A DNA stretch of 64,000 nucleotides from Tridacna crocea. Its lineage: Eukaryota > Mollusca > Bivalvia > Cardiida > Cardiidae. The position numbers and the translations under genes are program-made. Numbering within the stretch: position 1 is the stretch's first letter; each line of letters opens with the position of its first letter. The notes under the pieces were generated by a model. That model was not told the DNA's origin. It saw only the letters and a list, made by a program, of their open reading frames with translations, and did no database searches. This document shows positions 54,684 to 64,000 of this stretch, in pieces. Location: contig OX031061.1 of the NCBI GenBank assembly GCA_943736015.1, positions 15,695,290-15,759,289 of the forward strand, written 5' to 3'.

Positions 54684-54711
54684 ATGGAAGACGCGGGAAA
54701 AGCAGATAAAG
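54684..54711 (+). CDS. possible first coding exon (weak)
   Basis: ATGGAAGACGCGGG opens a short frame (MEDAGKADK) that runs into a strong donor AAAG|GTAAGTAA. No matching downstream exon was established; the frameshifted domain fragment at 56713 is a candidate partner. This could be chance. Confidence 0.25.
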
Positions 54712-55257
54712 GTAAGTAATTTTGCCCCGTGCACTTTTGACAGTTCCCTACCGAACGCTATATAAGTTATTTATACATGTATATATTAACCTCGTTTCAA
54801 TGCAACTGAATTTTGTAAGAGGAAGAGATATCAATATGTTGATTTATGCGTATTTGTTTATTATCAGACTTTTCCAAACGCTTAACCTAAGAAGAAAACT
54901 CACTACCGTAACGATTCACTACCGCAACAGTTATTTTCGTGTCGGTAGTGAAGGATTCGTAACGATAGTGAAAAAATGCTTAAAATCTTACAGTTTAAGG
55001 AAGGAAAAGAAATTTATTATCAAGATTTTAATGAAGTCTACATTTTTGTAATTATAGATCTAGATCTTAATCAATAAATGTGAATTAGATCAAGAGTAAA
55101 AATAATTAAATAAATCTATAGACTCTATATGGATCATGCTCTGAAAAATGGGGGTCTGTGTATCTCTGTGGCGCATTAGAATAATAGATCTAATACTAAA
55201 GTCCTCAGACTCCTCACATGACTATGGATCCATAAAATCCGTTTTGTCTGACAGGTA

Positions 55258-55490
55258 GGGGTCCAGAGTGGTTCAGTGGTACAGTGCCAGACTCGTGACC
55301 TGGAGGCCCCGGATTCGAGCCGCACTCGATCCTCTGGGTTTTTTCTGGGTGTCCTTGGGCAAGGCACCTCAGAGCCCAGCCTAATAGATCTACTGGTGAA
55401 ACCAAACGAAAATACATGAATATGTGAGCCATTGCCATGATATGACTGAAATAATGTTGAAAGCGCCGTAAAACACCATTTTATAAATAC
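55258..55490 (+). mobile_element. tRNA-derived SINE (family 3)
   Basis: The head has AGTGGTTCAGTGGTACAGTG (A-box-like) and CCGGATTCGAGCCGC (B box). The body contains GTCCTTGGGCAAGGCACCTC, a motif common in invertebrate SINE bodies. It is not an intact tRNA gene because the 3' stem continues into repeat sequence. Confidence 0.75.
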
Positions 55491-55508
55491 TGTCTGAAAG
55501 CTGACTAT

Positions 55509-55640
55509 ATCGTGAGGAAGATCAGACCTTTGGCATGTAGAAAATTGACCAATGGTTAACTGCACAGTCTACTGATCCAGATCCATACTTTTTCCAGATT
55601 CATTAAGCACCCTTTATACAGAGCACGGCTCATATAAATG
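55509..55640 (+). mobile_element. decayed copy of the hairpin repeat (GCATTAAGCCCCC family)
   Basis: GACCTTTGGCATGTAGAAAATTGACCAA ... ATTCATTAAGCACCC ... GAGCACGGCTCATATAAAT matches the outer parts of 28020-28232. The GTCAGCCTGC core is degraded. Confidence 0.6.
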
Positions 55641-56152
55641 GGAGTTCTGGTTGAGTGAAATAAATAAATAAACGCTCTCCTATGAAAGTCTTGCGACAAC
55701 ATTTCAAAAGCGTTTCTTGTTTTTCCCAAGCTTTTTTTTTTCTAGTAACCATTGCCTGCTAATAGGCCTATGGTAATTTGTGAAAGACATGAAATCAGGT
55801 CGTAATGGCTGCAAGAAACCTGGAAAACTCACATTTCTAAATTACAAGCTGGAGTTTAGAATCTGGGTCAAAAACATTTTTAAAGAGCTTAGGTTTAACG
55901 TTACCAGTCTAACTTTACAGCATTAAGAAAGTTTTATCAGTTACAAACAAAAATGTAAAATCGATGACCTAAGTTTTCGTGATATAAAATTTAAATTCAG
56001 TGTCAACGAAATCGGTGTGCCAGCGTTTGTTGTAGAAATAACCCATTACTGCCAAAAGGTGTCATATGTGGCAGATGAAGATATTGGGACGAAAAGAACA
56101 AGGTCACACGATTTCCTCTTGCTAGAATACTTGGTGTTTAAATGGATTGAAA

Positions 56153-56559
56153 TTAACCCTTTACCAAATGACAAAATTTTAGCCTTGTCCAAAGCGAAAG
56201 CACTCGCAGATGACAATTTCAGTGAAGCTCAGAATGTGTAGTTCTTCCTTTACCAGGTGACAAAATTGTATTCTTGTCCAAAGCGAAAGCACTCACAAAT
56301 GACAATTTCAGTGAAGTTCAGAATGTGTACTTTGTCCTTTACCAGGTGACAAAATTGTATCCTTGTCCAAAGAAAAGCATTTGCAAACTACAGTCTCAGT
56401 GTAGCTCAAAAGGCGCATTCTTTCTTCAATACGGTAAAAAGCAATGTGGGAAAATAAGAAAACGCTGGTTACCAGCATCTTCTCCTTTTCCTTCCATGTT
56501 TTAAAAAAGGCTTCTTTTCCAGGGTCGTTAAAAGTCAGCAGTGTATGGTAGAGGGTTAA
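56153..56559 (-). mobile_element. TTAA hairpin MITE A34 with triplicated end
   Basis: It starts TTAACCCTTTACCAAATGAC and ends GTATGGTAGAGGGTTAA. The first ~85 bp (TTTACCAGGTGACAAAATTGTA ... GTGAAGTTCAGAATGTGTA) is present three times in tandem before a single hairpin, making it 407 bp instead of 229. Confidence 0.85.
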
Positions 56560-56712
56560 GCAGAATTTATATTAACATATGAAGGTCTGACATGTGCCAG
56601 GTTTATTTACAGTCGGCTGCTTTAAACGTATTGTAGGTTGTAAAGATTTTTGGTTTTCTCTTTTTTGAAAGGACTATATCAATTTGATGCCTCATCCACT
56701 GGTTTCGTGCAG

Positions 56713-56957
56713 TCACATATGACAGGAAGCCCTACCCAGGCATTATCCAAGACATAGACGAGGAGATAGAGGTCAATGTTATTCACAATGTAGAGCCTAA
56801 CTGTTTTTTTCTGGCCTCGTATGCAAGATGTCTTGTGGTACTTCCATGATAAATTTGTCACTCTAATTCCGCTTCCAGCCAAGGTTGGGTCACGCCACTA
56901 CCAGATTCAACCAAAGCTTTGGGAGATCATTGAGGACATGCTTGATCTTTGAATTTT
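56713..56957 (+). pseudogene. fragment of an unnamed WP...D..WY domain, frameshifted
   Basis: After a possible acceptor (TTTCGTGCAG) the frame reads TYDRKPYPGIIQDIDEE and VNVIHNVEPNCFF. A run of seven T shifts it by one; the second frame continues WPRMQDVLWYFHDKFVTLIP, RHYQI and KLWEIIEDMLDL then TGA. A Y-P-G ... W-P ... D-x-x-W-Y ... I-P-x-P ... R-H layout recurs in many uncharacterised animal proteins, often linked to mobile elements (from memory). Function unknown. The shift could be a homopolymer sequencing error. Confidence 0.5.
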
Positions 56958-57688
56958 GCTTCACTTTTTCTTTATGCATTATTCTGCATAGTTTATTTGT
57001 TTTGTTGTTTTAGATCTAAATGAAGTTCGAATGAATAAAACATGTTTGAAATTATCACATTTATTATTGTTACTTTCCATCTATTTCACTACCGTAACAT
57101 ATTCTCTACCGTAACACTGACTTCACTACCATAACAGCCACTAAATAAGTAATTTAATTGTAAACTATAATTTGAATGTCTCTCTTGTCAAGCTGATAGA
57201 ATACTTTCAATGATGACCTATCATGCATTGTGAAATTTTTCACCATTTAAAGAAGATTAAATATTTCAGCGCTATATTAAAGACCAATAATATGTAAAAA
57301 TTTCATTCTGTCATATTATTTGTAAAATTAATTCAAATGCAGGCGAGATCTGTCAGATCTGCACTATAAAAAACTATCTTTCAAACTGAACTTTTATTAT
57401 AACCGCAAACTTCCATGTCGTACAGTTAATATTAAGCATGATTTTCACATTTTAAAAATTTGTTACGGTAGTGAAAAAAATAGCACCCTATAAAAGTTTC
57501 AAGCCACACAAAGCTATCGTATGTTGTCCGGTAGCGTTGCGAGTATTACATATCGATTCTAGAGTGTTCAACGTTGACACCAAGACACATTTTATGCAAA
57601 TTGCGAAAAGTCCGATTTTAAAAATTCTTGACCAAATATCAAAAAGTGATTGGGTTTTAATAGTTGGTCAAAGTCTATTCCATTATTA

Positions 57689-57996
57689 TAAGTAGTTAAC
57701 GAAAGCTTTGACAAAAAACAAAGTCCCTAGGCATTGTGCGCTTTGGAGGTCTAAAGACTTTTTCAGATCATTTAAAGGAACGATTAAAAAAAAAAAACAG
57801 TCTTACCAAACACGCACACTGACTTTATAACAAGGGTCCGATTAAGTAGTTAACAAAAGCTTTGACAAAAAACAAAGTTCCTAGGCATTGTACGCTTTGG
57901 AGGTCTAAAGACTTTTTCACATCATTTAAAGGAACGATTACAAAAAAAAAAAAGTCTTACCAAACACGCACACTGACTTTATTACAAGGGTCCGAT
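57689..57996 (+). repeat. 155-bp tandem duplication
   Basis: AAAGCTTTGACAAAAAACAA ... CTTTATAACAAGGGTCCGAT occurs twice in tandem (second unit from about 57844). Confidence 0.9.
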
Positions 57997-58039
57997 ATCA
58001 TTACCTGTGACGTCACACTGACGTACGTTGTGAGAGGTG

Positions 58040-58351
58040 ATCACACTAAATTGAATAGTTAGATTGAGAAACAATAATGGCAAAATATTTTTAACAATGA
58101 ACAAACATGAAGAACATTTAAAACGTCCTATACTACACATATGCAGCTCTACGCTAGTGGTGATGAATGACGTCATGAACGTGACGTTTACCCGCGGAAA
58201 AAGTTGTGTTGAATGGAGACAAGACATTTTTAAGTGTTAAACATGCTAGAAAACCAAGAACAAGTCAAGCACTTGATCCATGAATGTAATAACGAGGTTA
58301 TTACACGGCTGATGAGGGCAGGAGAGTGATATCGGCCCGCCACCTTGATAT
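58040..58351 (+). repeat. dispersed duplication with half of a palindromic MITE
   Basis: It matches 60543-60850. From 58294 it carries only the left arm of the palindrome complete at 60805-60949 (GAGGTTATTACACGGCTGAT). Confidence 0.8.
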
Positions 58352-58540
58352 CTGCCTTTTCGGGCCGTTATAAGCATGTATTAACGGGTCAAAATCGGGC
58401 GGTTAACGGGAGAAAACGTGTATTAATCAGTATTATTGCATAAAACTTGCCTTTTCGGGCCGTTACAAGCATGTATTAACGGGTAAAAATCGGGCGGTTA
58501 ACGGGAGAAAACGTGTATTAATCAGTAAATTCACGCGCCG
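58352..58540 (+). repeat. 96-bp tandem duplication
   Basis: CCTTTTCGGGCCGTTATAAG ... ACGTGTATTAATCAGTA occurs twice in tandem. Confidence 0.85.
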
Positions 58541-59300
58541 TTAACGCCCGGGTTTGTACTATCAATATCCTCGATTCGGGCCTACCTTGTAAACAACGTT
58601 TGTCCTTGTCAGATTTTCTCAGACTCCGACCATCAAACTGTAGGAATTCATATCATATTCGATCCTTTCCATGGCATGTCTTTGATGATATTAGTACACC
58701 ACAAACAAACCTTTGCACAGAATCTCAGTTAAATCGAGATCTGAACAAAAATTCACCCGTGAAATGTACTCTAAACCAGCTACATCCCACCCACTTTTTA
58801 ACGTGATCGGTCCGCCTCGCTTGATGTATATCGAACCGTCTGTCGCCTTCAGTTGCAGAAATTTATATACGCACGTTCATCCTAGTTGTAATCGTCCAAA
58901 TGTGTGCAAGTTTATTCCACATAAGTCCAGTGTGTATTAAAAATCAATAAAAGTGTATTTACAGCGAGAGAATCAAAACTGGCATATAGGACTAACGGCC
59001 CTTTCCTAATCGTAACAAAAACTTCTTCGCCGACTTCCGGTTTTGACCCATTTGCGTACAGTACATTTGAAATTCGCTTATTTGCATTTCTATGGAAATA
59101 TTTTTGCTATCTGGGCAAATTATTGTTAGAATACCTTTACTTTATGCAATAATAGCGTTAATTCACGTTTTTTTCGGTCGTTAACATTCGCAGAGGCCCT
59201 CAAAATACTTAAACACCCTCGTGCTTCGCACTCGGGCGTTAAAGCATTTTTCGGGCCTCTGCGAATGTTAACGACCTCAAAAACGTGAATTAACCCTATA
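58528..59300 (+). repeat. 773-bp tandem duplication, copy 1
   Basis: It starts AATTCACGCGCCGTTAACGC and ends at AACCCTATA. Copy 2 follows directly at 59301-60074 with high similarity. Each copy contains the palindromic element below. Confidence 0.9.
59157..59294. mobile_element. palindromic MITE (GTTAATTCACG ends), copy 1
   Basis: Arms GTTAATTCACGTTTTTTTCG ... AACATTCGCAGAGGCCC are inverted at the right, with centre CCCTCGTGCTTCGCACTCGGG. Confidence 0.8.
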
Positions 59301-60074
59301 AATTCACGCGCCGTTAACGCCCGGGTTTGTACTATCAATATCCTCGATTCGGGCCTACCTTGTAAACAACGTTTGTCCTTGTCAGATTTTCCCTAGACTC
59401 CGACCATCAAACTGTAGGAATTCGTACCATATTCGATCCTTTCCATGACATGTCTTTGATGATATTAGTACACCACAAACAAACCTTTGCACAGAATCTC
59501 ACTTTAATCGAGATCTGAACAAAAACTCACCCGTGAAATGTACTCTAAACCAGCTACATCACACCCACTTTTTAACGTGATCGGTCCGCTTTGCTTGATG
59601 TATATCGAACCCTCTGTCGCCTTCAGTTACAGAAATTTATATCCACGCATTCATCCTAGATGTAATCGTCCAAATGTATGCAAGTTTATTCCACGTAAGT
59701 CCAGTGTGTATTAAAAATCAATAAAAGTGTATTTACAGCGAGAGAATCAAAACTGGCATACAGGACTAACGGCCCTTTCCTAATCGTAACAAAAACTTCT
59801 TCGCCGACTTCCGGTTTTGACTCATTTGCGTACAGTACATTTGAAATTCGCTTATTGGCGTTTCTATGGAAATATTTTTGCTATCTGTGCAAATTATTGT
59901 TAGAATACCTTTACCTTATGCAATAATAGCGTTAATTCACATTTTTTTCGGTCGTTAACATTCGCAGAGGCCCTCAAAATACTTAAACACCCTCGTGCTT
60001 CGCACTCGGGCGTTAAAGCATTTTTCGGGCCTCTGTGAATGTTAACGACCTCAAAAACGTGAATTAACCCTATA
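59301..60074 (+). repeat. 773-bp tandem duplication, copy 2
   Basis: Direct repeat of 58528-59300, with scattered substitutions and no large indel. Confidence 0.9.
59931..60068. mobile_element. palindromic MITE (GTTAATTCACG ends), copy 2
   Basis: Duplicated with its host unit; same structure as 59157-59294. Confidence 0.8.
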
Positions 60075-60545
60075 TTATTACATTCTGTTTCTAATAATAG
60101 TAACATTTTCCACCGAAAATGGTGTAATATCAGTGTCACGCGAGGGCAGATATGACGGGGCAACGGGCTGATATCTGATATCCTGCCCGTTGATAAGATA
60201 TTTGTTCTATGTCTGTAGCAACAAAACACTCGCTCGTAAACTAACGTTCTCAAAACATCCATTTTGAAAAAAAATGGCGGAATCGGTCCGTCAATCGCTA
60301 GCGGACAAATCTTCAAAACTACAGGCAACGTTGAATCGTTAACCAACAAAGACGTGATAAATAGAAATTAGATTGTTGTTGTCTTGGATTGGGAAATTTA
60401 CCAGGCAATGTGTAGTGTCTATAGGCTAGTAGTTCTACGATTTTTATATATTGACCCGGGTGAACCGAGGTTGATTAAGTTTCATAATTCGAAGCACCAA
60501 CCATCTATTCTATTTATCCTGTTTCTTAGTTTTGATTCCCATCAT
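60075..60545 (+). repeat. dispersed duplication, copy 2
   Basis: Counterpart of 53317-53757, with an additional 32-bp block (TTTTGAAAAAAAATGGCGGA). Confidence 0.85.
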
Positions 60546-60804
60546 ACTAAATTGAATATTTAGATAGAGAAACAATAATGGCAGCATCTTTTTAACAATG
60601 AACAAACATGAAGAACTGTTTATTTAAAACGTCCTATACTGCACATACGCACCTCTACGATAGTGATGATGAATGACGTCATGAACGTGACGTTTACCCG
60701 CGGAAAAAAGTTGTGTTGAATGGAGACAAGATATTTTTGTTTTTAGTATTTAAACATGCTAGAAAACCAAAATAATCGAGCACTTGATCCATGAATGTAA
60801 TAAC

Positions 60805-60949
60805 GAGGTTATTACACGGCTGATGAGGGCCGGAGAGTGATATCGGCCCTCCACCTCGAAATCTGCCCTCGGGCTAAAGCCCTCGGGGCAGATACCAAGG
60901 TGGCGAGCCGATATCACCCTCCGGCCCTCATCAGCCGTGTAATAACCTC
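60805..60949. mobile_element. palindromic MITE (GAGGTTATTACACGG ends)
   Basis: Arms of about 70 bp (GAGGTTATTACACGGCTGAT ... TCTGCCCTCGGGCT and complement) meet around GGGCTAAAGCCC. The left half alone occurs at 58294-58351. Confidence 0.85.
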
Positions 60950-61612
60950 TAAATACTTTATACGCAATGTAACGGTAGTTAATCTCAGTTGAACGTAATG
61001 ATACCGAAGTTAAACTTAACCCTAGCCACTTCCCTCGCAGTTGAATGTACTGTAGACATCCGTATTTATGCATAGTTCCACTCTGAATTTATATATTTCC
61101 ACTTTTGCCGATTTTGTACATACCTAGAAAGCGTGGTTTCTACCTACTTACGCATAGTTCAACCTACCTTGACTTTCTACATTTCCTCTGTGGTCAATAT
61201 TGATCCTACTTCGGAAGTACCTCAACCTATGTGAACATGATTTTAGAGTCGCCAGATACGGTTTTTAATTAAGACCGTGAATTCGATTCTCATCAAAGTT
61301 ATCATTTTTAATTGTCTTTTCCCATACTAAGGGTAAACAGTCACATTTTTACGGATCCATAATCACGTGATGACTTGCATGGTTACCTCCATCACGGATA
61401 TGCATTAAGCCCCCTTTTGTCGGAGCATGGCACATGTAAAAATATAAGTATTGCTCAGAGGTTAAATAGATTTCTGTGACGCATTATTCCGAGCCAGATT
61501 CGGAATCAAGAATCCATAAAAACCGACTCAATCATCAGAAAATTTACCAAAAACAAAAAGTTGTTCGATACTGTTTTGTAGATGCATGAAGCCCCCTTTT
61601 CACAGAGCATGA
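60950..61612. other. region downstream of the lectin gene
   Basis: No gene. Fragments of the GCATTAAGCCCCC hairpin-repeat family lie near 61370-61440 and 61540-61610, and a B-box-like GTGAATTCGATTCTC near 61277 may be a SINE remnant. Confidence 0.4.
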
Positions 61613-61618
61613 TTTATT
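61613..61618 (-). terminator. candidate polyadenylation signal AATAAA
   Basis: TTTATT on the plus strand reads AATAAA on the minus strand, 22 bp past the lectin stop codon. A very short 3' UTR would result. It could also be chance in AT-rich DNA. Confidence 0.4.
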
Positions 61619-61640
61619 GATACCAAACCGTCTGTTCCGT

Positions 61641-62026
61641 TTACTGATACAGTTGTTTTTCACAAACATAGTACAATTTCAAATGACAGTGATAATCGTA
61701 CCAATAGCCGGTGTATGTATACAAATAAATACATTGATCATCATGCACATGATGTCCCCATTTAGTAAACAGAGGTACTCTTCCGTTACACGTGTACACG
61801 CCATCGCCATCTAGGTCGTTTAAACCAATCCATAAATACGTGTTTGGCTCGTGACCAACGAGTGCCTGGTTCTTGGCCTCAGTGTCGATACAAACCAGAT
61901 TCGCTCCTTTGTCCTGACAGTCAGCTGTTGCATTGGCCCAGGACACAGCAGATACCCCAGAAGTCCAAAAGTAACACATCCCTTCCCGAACGAAGCCCTC
62001 GTAACCGTCTGTTGGCCAGCATTTCT
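61641..62026 (-). CDS. C-type lectin domain protein, terminal exon
   Basis: The minus-strand acceptor TTGATTGTTTCAG ends just before 62026, and the exon runs to TAA at 61641. It encodes almost a whole C-type lectin domain: N-terminal CWPTDGYEGFVREGMC (long form), WANATADCQDKGANLVCIDT, the hallmark LWIGLNDLDGDG, DDQCIYL and the final YHCHLKLYYVCEK. Cysteines for the usual disulfides are present. The calcium/sugar motifs EPN or QPD and WND are not: KWGHHVHDDQ and YWYDYHC stand in their place, so calcium-dependent sugar binding is doubtful. The signal peptide and start must be in exons further right or outside the window. In bivalves such proteins are usually secreted recognition molecules (family knowledge). 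Confidence 0.8.
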
Positions 62027-62156
62027 CTGAAACAATCAAAGCGTTGAAAACGCTGAAGTGGTATTTGTCAAGGAAATCCATGTGTGGAATTAATAGTTTG
62101 AAAGAAACAGAGACATATTGTTCAGATACTGGCTTAAAAGTCAACCCACTAAGCAA

Positions 62157-63239
62157 ATGAATACCTTTTCGGTTGAAGGGAGAGTATTCATGACAAAGTT
62201 TGGTTTATTTTTGTATAAGTGGTCACCTTTTGATCATGAGGAAGAAGCAGGAGTAACGCCCCTTGACAGTAGGATGCATGACGAGTAGAGAGAAAAATCC
62301 TGTTGATATATCTAACAAAATTAAGTTTGTTCCTGAATACTATAATCATGAAATATCTCTAGCCTTTTACATTCAATTTCCAACATTACAATCAATAGAC
62401 GGTAAGCGATATTTCCATTTTATCGTAAGCGGCGCACCAGCAGTATCACGTGACATCGGACAATCAAAGCACTATTTCAGTAACAAAAGCCGTATGTCCC
62501 GTTCGCAAATCCTTTAAATTTGGACAAATTCATAACTGAAAAGAAAATGACATAGCAAGAAATCTATGGAAATCAATTCTAACACAATTCAAACATATTT
62601 CATGATATTGCCTTTGAAAAAGAAAATCACAAACAGACAAAATATGCATTTTATAAAATCGTATTTAAATGAAGAGCATGTAGAGACTAAGAACGGACTT
62701 AGCCTCTGAAACCTGTATAAAATTCATAATCCTGACCATTAATGATAACCAAAGGGGTAAATTAATACGAAACAAAAGATAAGAAGAGTCAATTTAATGT
62801 GACACGTGTGTGCTAGTCTGTAAGAAGCAAGTACATTACAGCTGTTCTAAAGGTCACCCACTCTGCAGTGCGATACCGAGATCAAAGGAACACCGATTTA
62901 ACCCTTTTTTTTTTTTGGTAAGAGTTCATTAGATACATATTTTTTATACTCAAAATGAAGCTTACAAGAAGTTATGGAAGGTCTGAATTTTGATCTGAAG
63001 CCACGTTTCTTTTGTTCATGATCGATAACATAAGTTATTCGTCAATAGATACATGCCTGAAAGTGCAATAAGGATGTTTGATAATAGTACTTTAAAATCA
63101 CTAAATGGACTGTCCCTGTCTTTCCGAAGACACTAAACAGCAAATCAACCTTTTACCAAAGAATTTCGAGCGACCCATGTAAAAAGGGGGCAGACCTACT
63201 GGTTTGCCCCACTGTCTGTTATTTGTCCCACTTTCTCAA
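62157..63239. other. probable upstream intron of the lectin gene
   Basis: No signal-peptide exon or other coding segment could be identified on the minus strand here. No repeat families recognised. Confidence 0.3.
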
Positions 63240-63249
63240 CCTTAACACA

Positions 63250-63277
63250 TCCCCCCCCCCCACACACACACATACAC
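63250..63277 (+). repeat. C-run plus (CA)n microsatellite
   Basis: About 13 C followed by six CA units. Confidence 0.9.
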
Positions 63278-63399
63278 TTTTAAAAAAACCGAAAACTGAA
63301 AGTAATCGATATGTAATTCATAAACATCTGTGAAAAAAACAAATTTTCAAAGTGTTAGAGAAAATATTTGAGGAAAAAAGGAAGGGTTTGCAAAGAATC

Positions 63400-63505
63400 T
63401 AGGTAAAAAAGCCAGAGGTAAAAAGGCCATAGGTAAAAAAGCCAGAAGTGAAACGGTAAAAAAGCCATAGGTAACAAGGCCATAGGTAAAAAAGCCAGAG
63501 CTAAT
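63400..63505 (+). repeat. minisatellite, AGGTAAAAAAGCCAG units
   Basis: Six or seven imperfect 15-17-bp units of the type AGGTAAAAAAGCCAKA in tandem. Confidence 0.85.
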
Positions 63506-64000
63506 TCAATACATGTATATATGATTTATTAAGAAAATGCCAAATATTTTAAATATAATATTGATATATATAAATATTTCATGAAAATGATTTGTGATGA
63601 TTTGTGCATTAATTGTGACATTTATATTTGTGCATATTTTTTTACATTTATTATGTAAATTAAAAGAATTTACCATGTAACGCATATGTGGTATCTAAAT
63701 AAAGATTGATTTTATATTATCAAAAAGGATGGGTAACAAGATAAATTGTATTTAATAGAAATTATATTTGTTTATCTATCTTCAAGTACTTGTTGATAAA
63801 TTAATTGAAACCAATAAAAGGTGCAGGAAATGCCCTATTACTTAATTTAACAGTATTATTTCAAACTGTTATTGACCAATTTAAAACTTGGACTTGTGAA
63901 ATGACAGTTTGCACTTGTTTGCAATTAGTTTGTTTCTTGTATTGAAAGTTTGTTCCATGGAAACTTTGAAGTATAAGATAATGGTATGCAATGATTGCAA
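63506..64000. other. AT-rich end of window
   Basis: No feature recognised. Confidence 0.3.

Noticed and set aside
55262..55332. tRNA gene with A and B boxes
   Set aside because: No acceptor stem closes and the sequence continues into a SINE body; the same holds for the heads at 1945-2016 and 15480-15540.
62027..62156. ATG at 62156 (-) as the start of the lectin protein
   Set aside because: A good acceptor at 62027-62039 and the lack of a signal peptide in this stretch indicate intron read-through, not the true N-terminus.

Overview
The window is animal nuclear DNA, AT-rich, intron-bearing and packed with mobile elements. Three things point to a bivalve mollusc, probably heterodont (inference, species not determined): a ~145-bp tandem repeat with a GACCTAGTTTTTGACC core, elements beginning AGCTCACCTGAGC that carry ~166-bp internal tandem repeats, and hairpin elements with a GTCAGCCTGC core. 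Coordinates were read by eye; ends of degenerate repeats are approximate.

Host genes. (1) + strand, 1611-1695 and 9395-10214: the transmembrane exon and tyrosine-rich cytoplasmic-tail exon of a single-pass membrane protein whose ectodomain exons lie upstream of the window. (2) + strand, 24670-30798: a complete five-exon gene for the catalytic subunit of platelet-activating-factor acetylhydrolase 1B (PAFAH1B2/3 type, 237 residues). All splice sites are GT-AG and all introns phase 0, but the nucleophilic serine of the GDS motif is encoded as leucine. (3) - strand, 62026-61641: the last exon of a C-type lectin domain protein. A frameshifted fragment at 56713-56957 and a possible first exon at 54684-54711 are weaker.

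Mobile elements by region. 1.3-8.1 kb: a short inverted-repeat element, an old tRNA-type SINE, and a satellite array split by a Ty3/gypsy-class element (2435-6048, TSD CCAAG) whose pol order is integrase-RT-RNase H (Gmr1-like), plus a 610-bp insertion flanked by ATCAA. 14.7-22.0 kb: a decayed but nearly full-length gypsy element with two LTRs, gag, protease, RT, RNase H, integrase and an env-like frame; a SINE with a 10-bp TSD sits in env. 23.2-23.8 kb: a separate gypsy integrase fragment. 38.7-49.0 kb: AGCTCACC...CTCTTG elements with internal tandem repeats, a LINE RT with its 3' tail (43587-46652), and two small palindromic elements. 52.1-61.0 kb: a GC-rich inverted-repeat element and a mosaic of tandem and dispersed duplications.

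The dominant signal is about 34 copies of a ~229-bp non-autonomous element with TTAA ends, termini TTAACCCTTTACCA and a central hairpin of about 30-bp arms (GGAAAAGGAGAAAATGCTGG and its complement). The ends fit piggyBac-type elements. Several copies lie end to end sharing one TTAA, and all six such junctions join like ends. They fill the introns of the PAFAH1B gene. Two further TTAA families with related ends are present. No bacterial-type operon, CRISPR array or intact tRNA/rRNA gene was seen.
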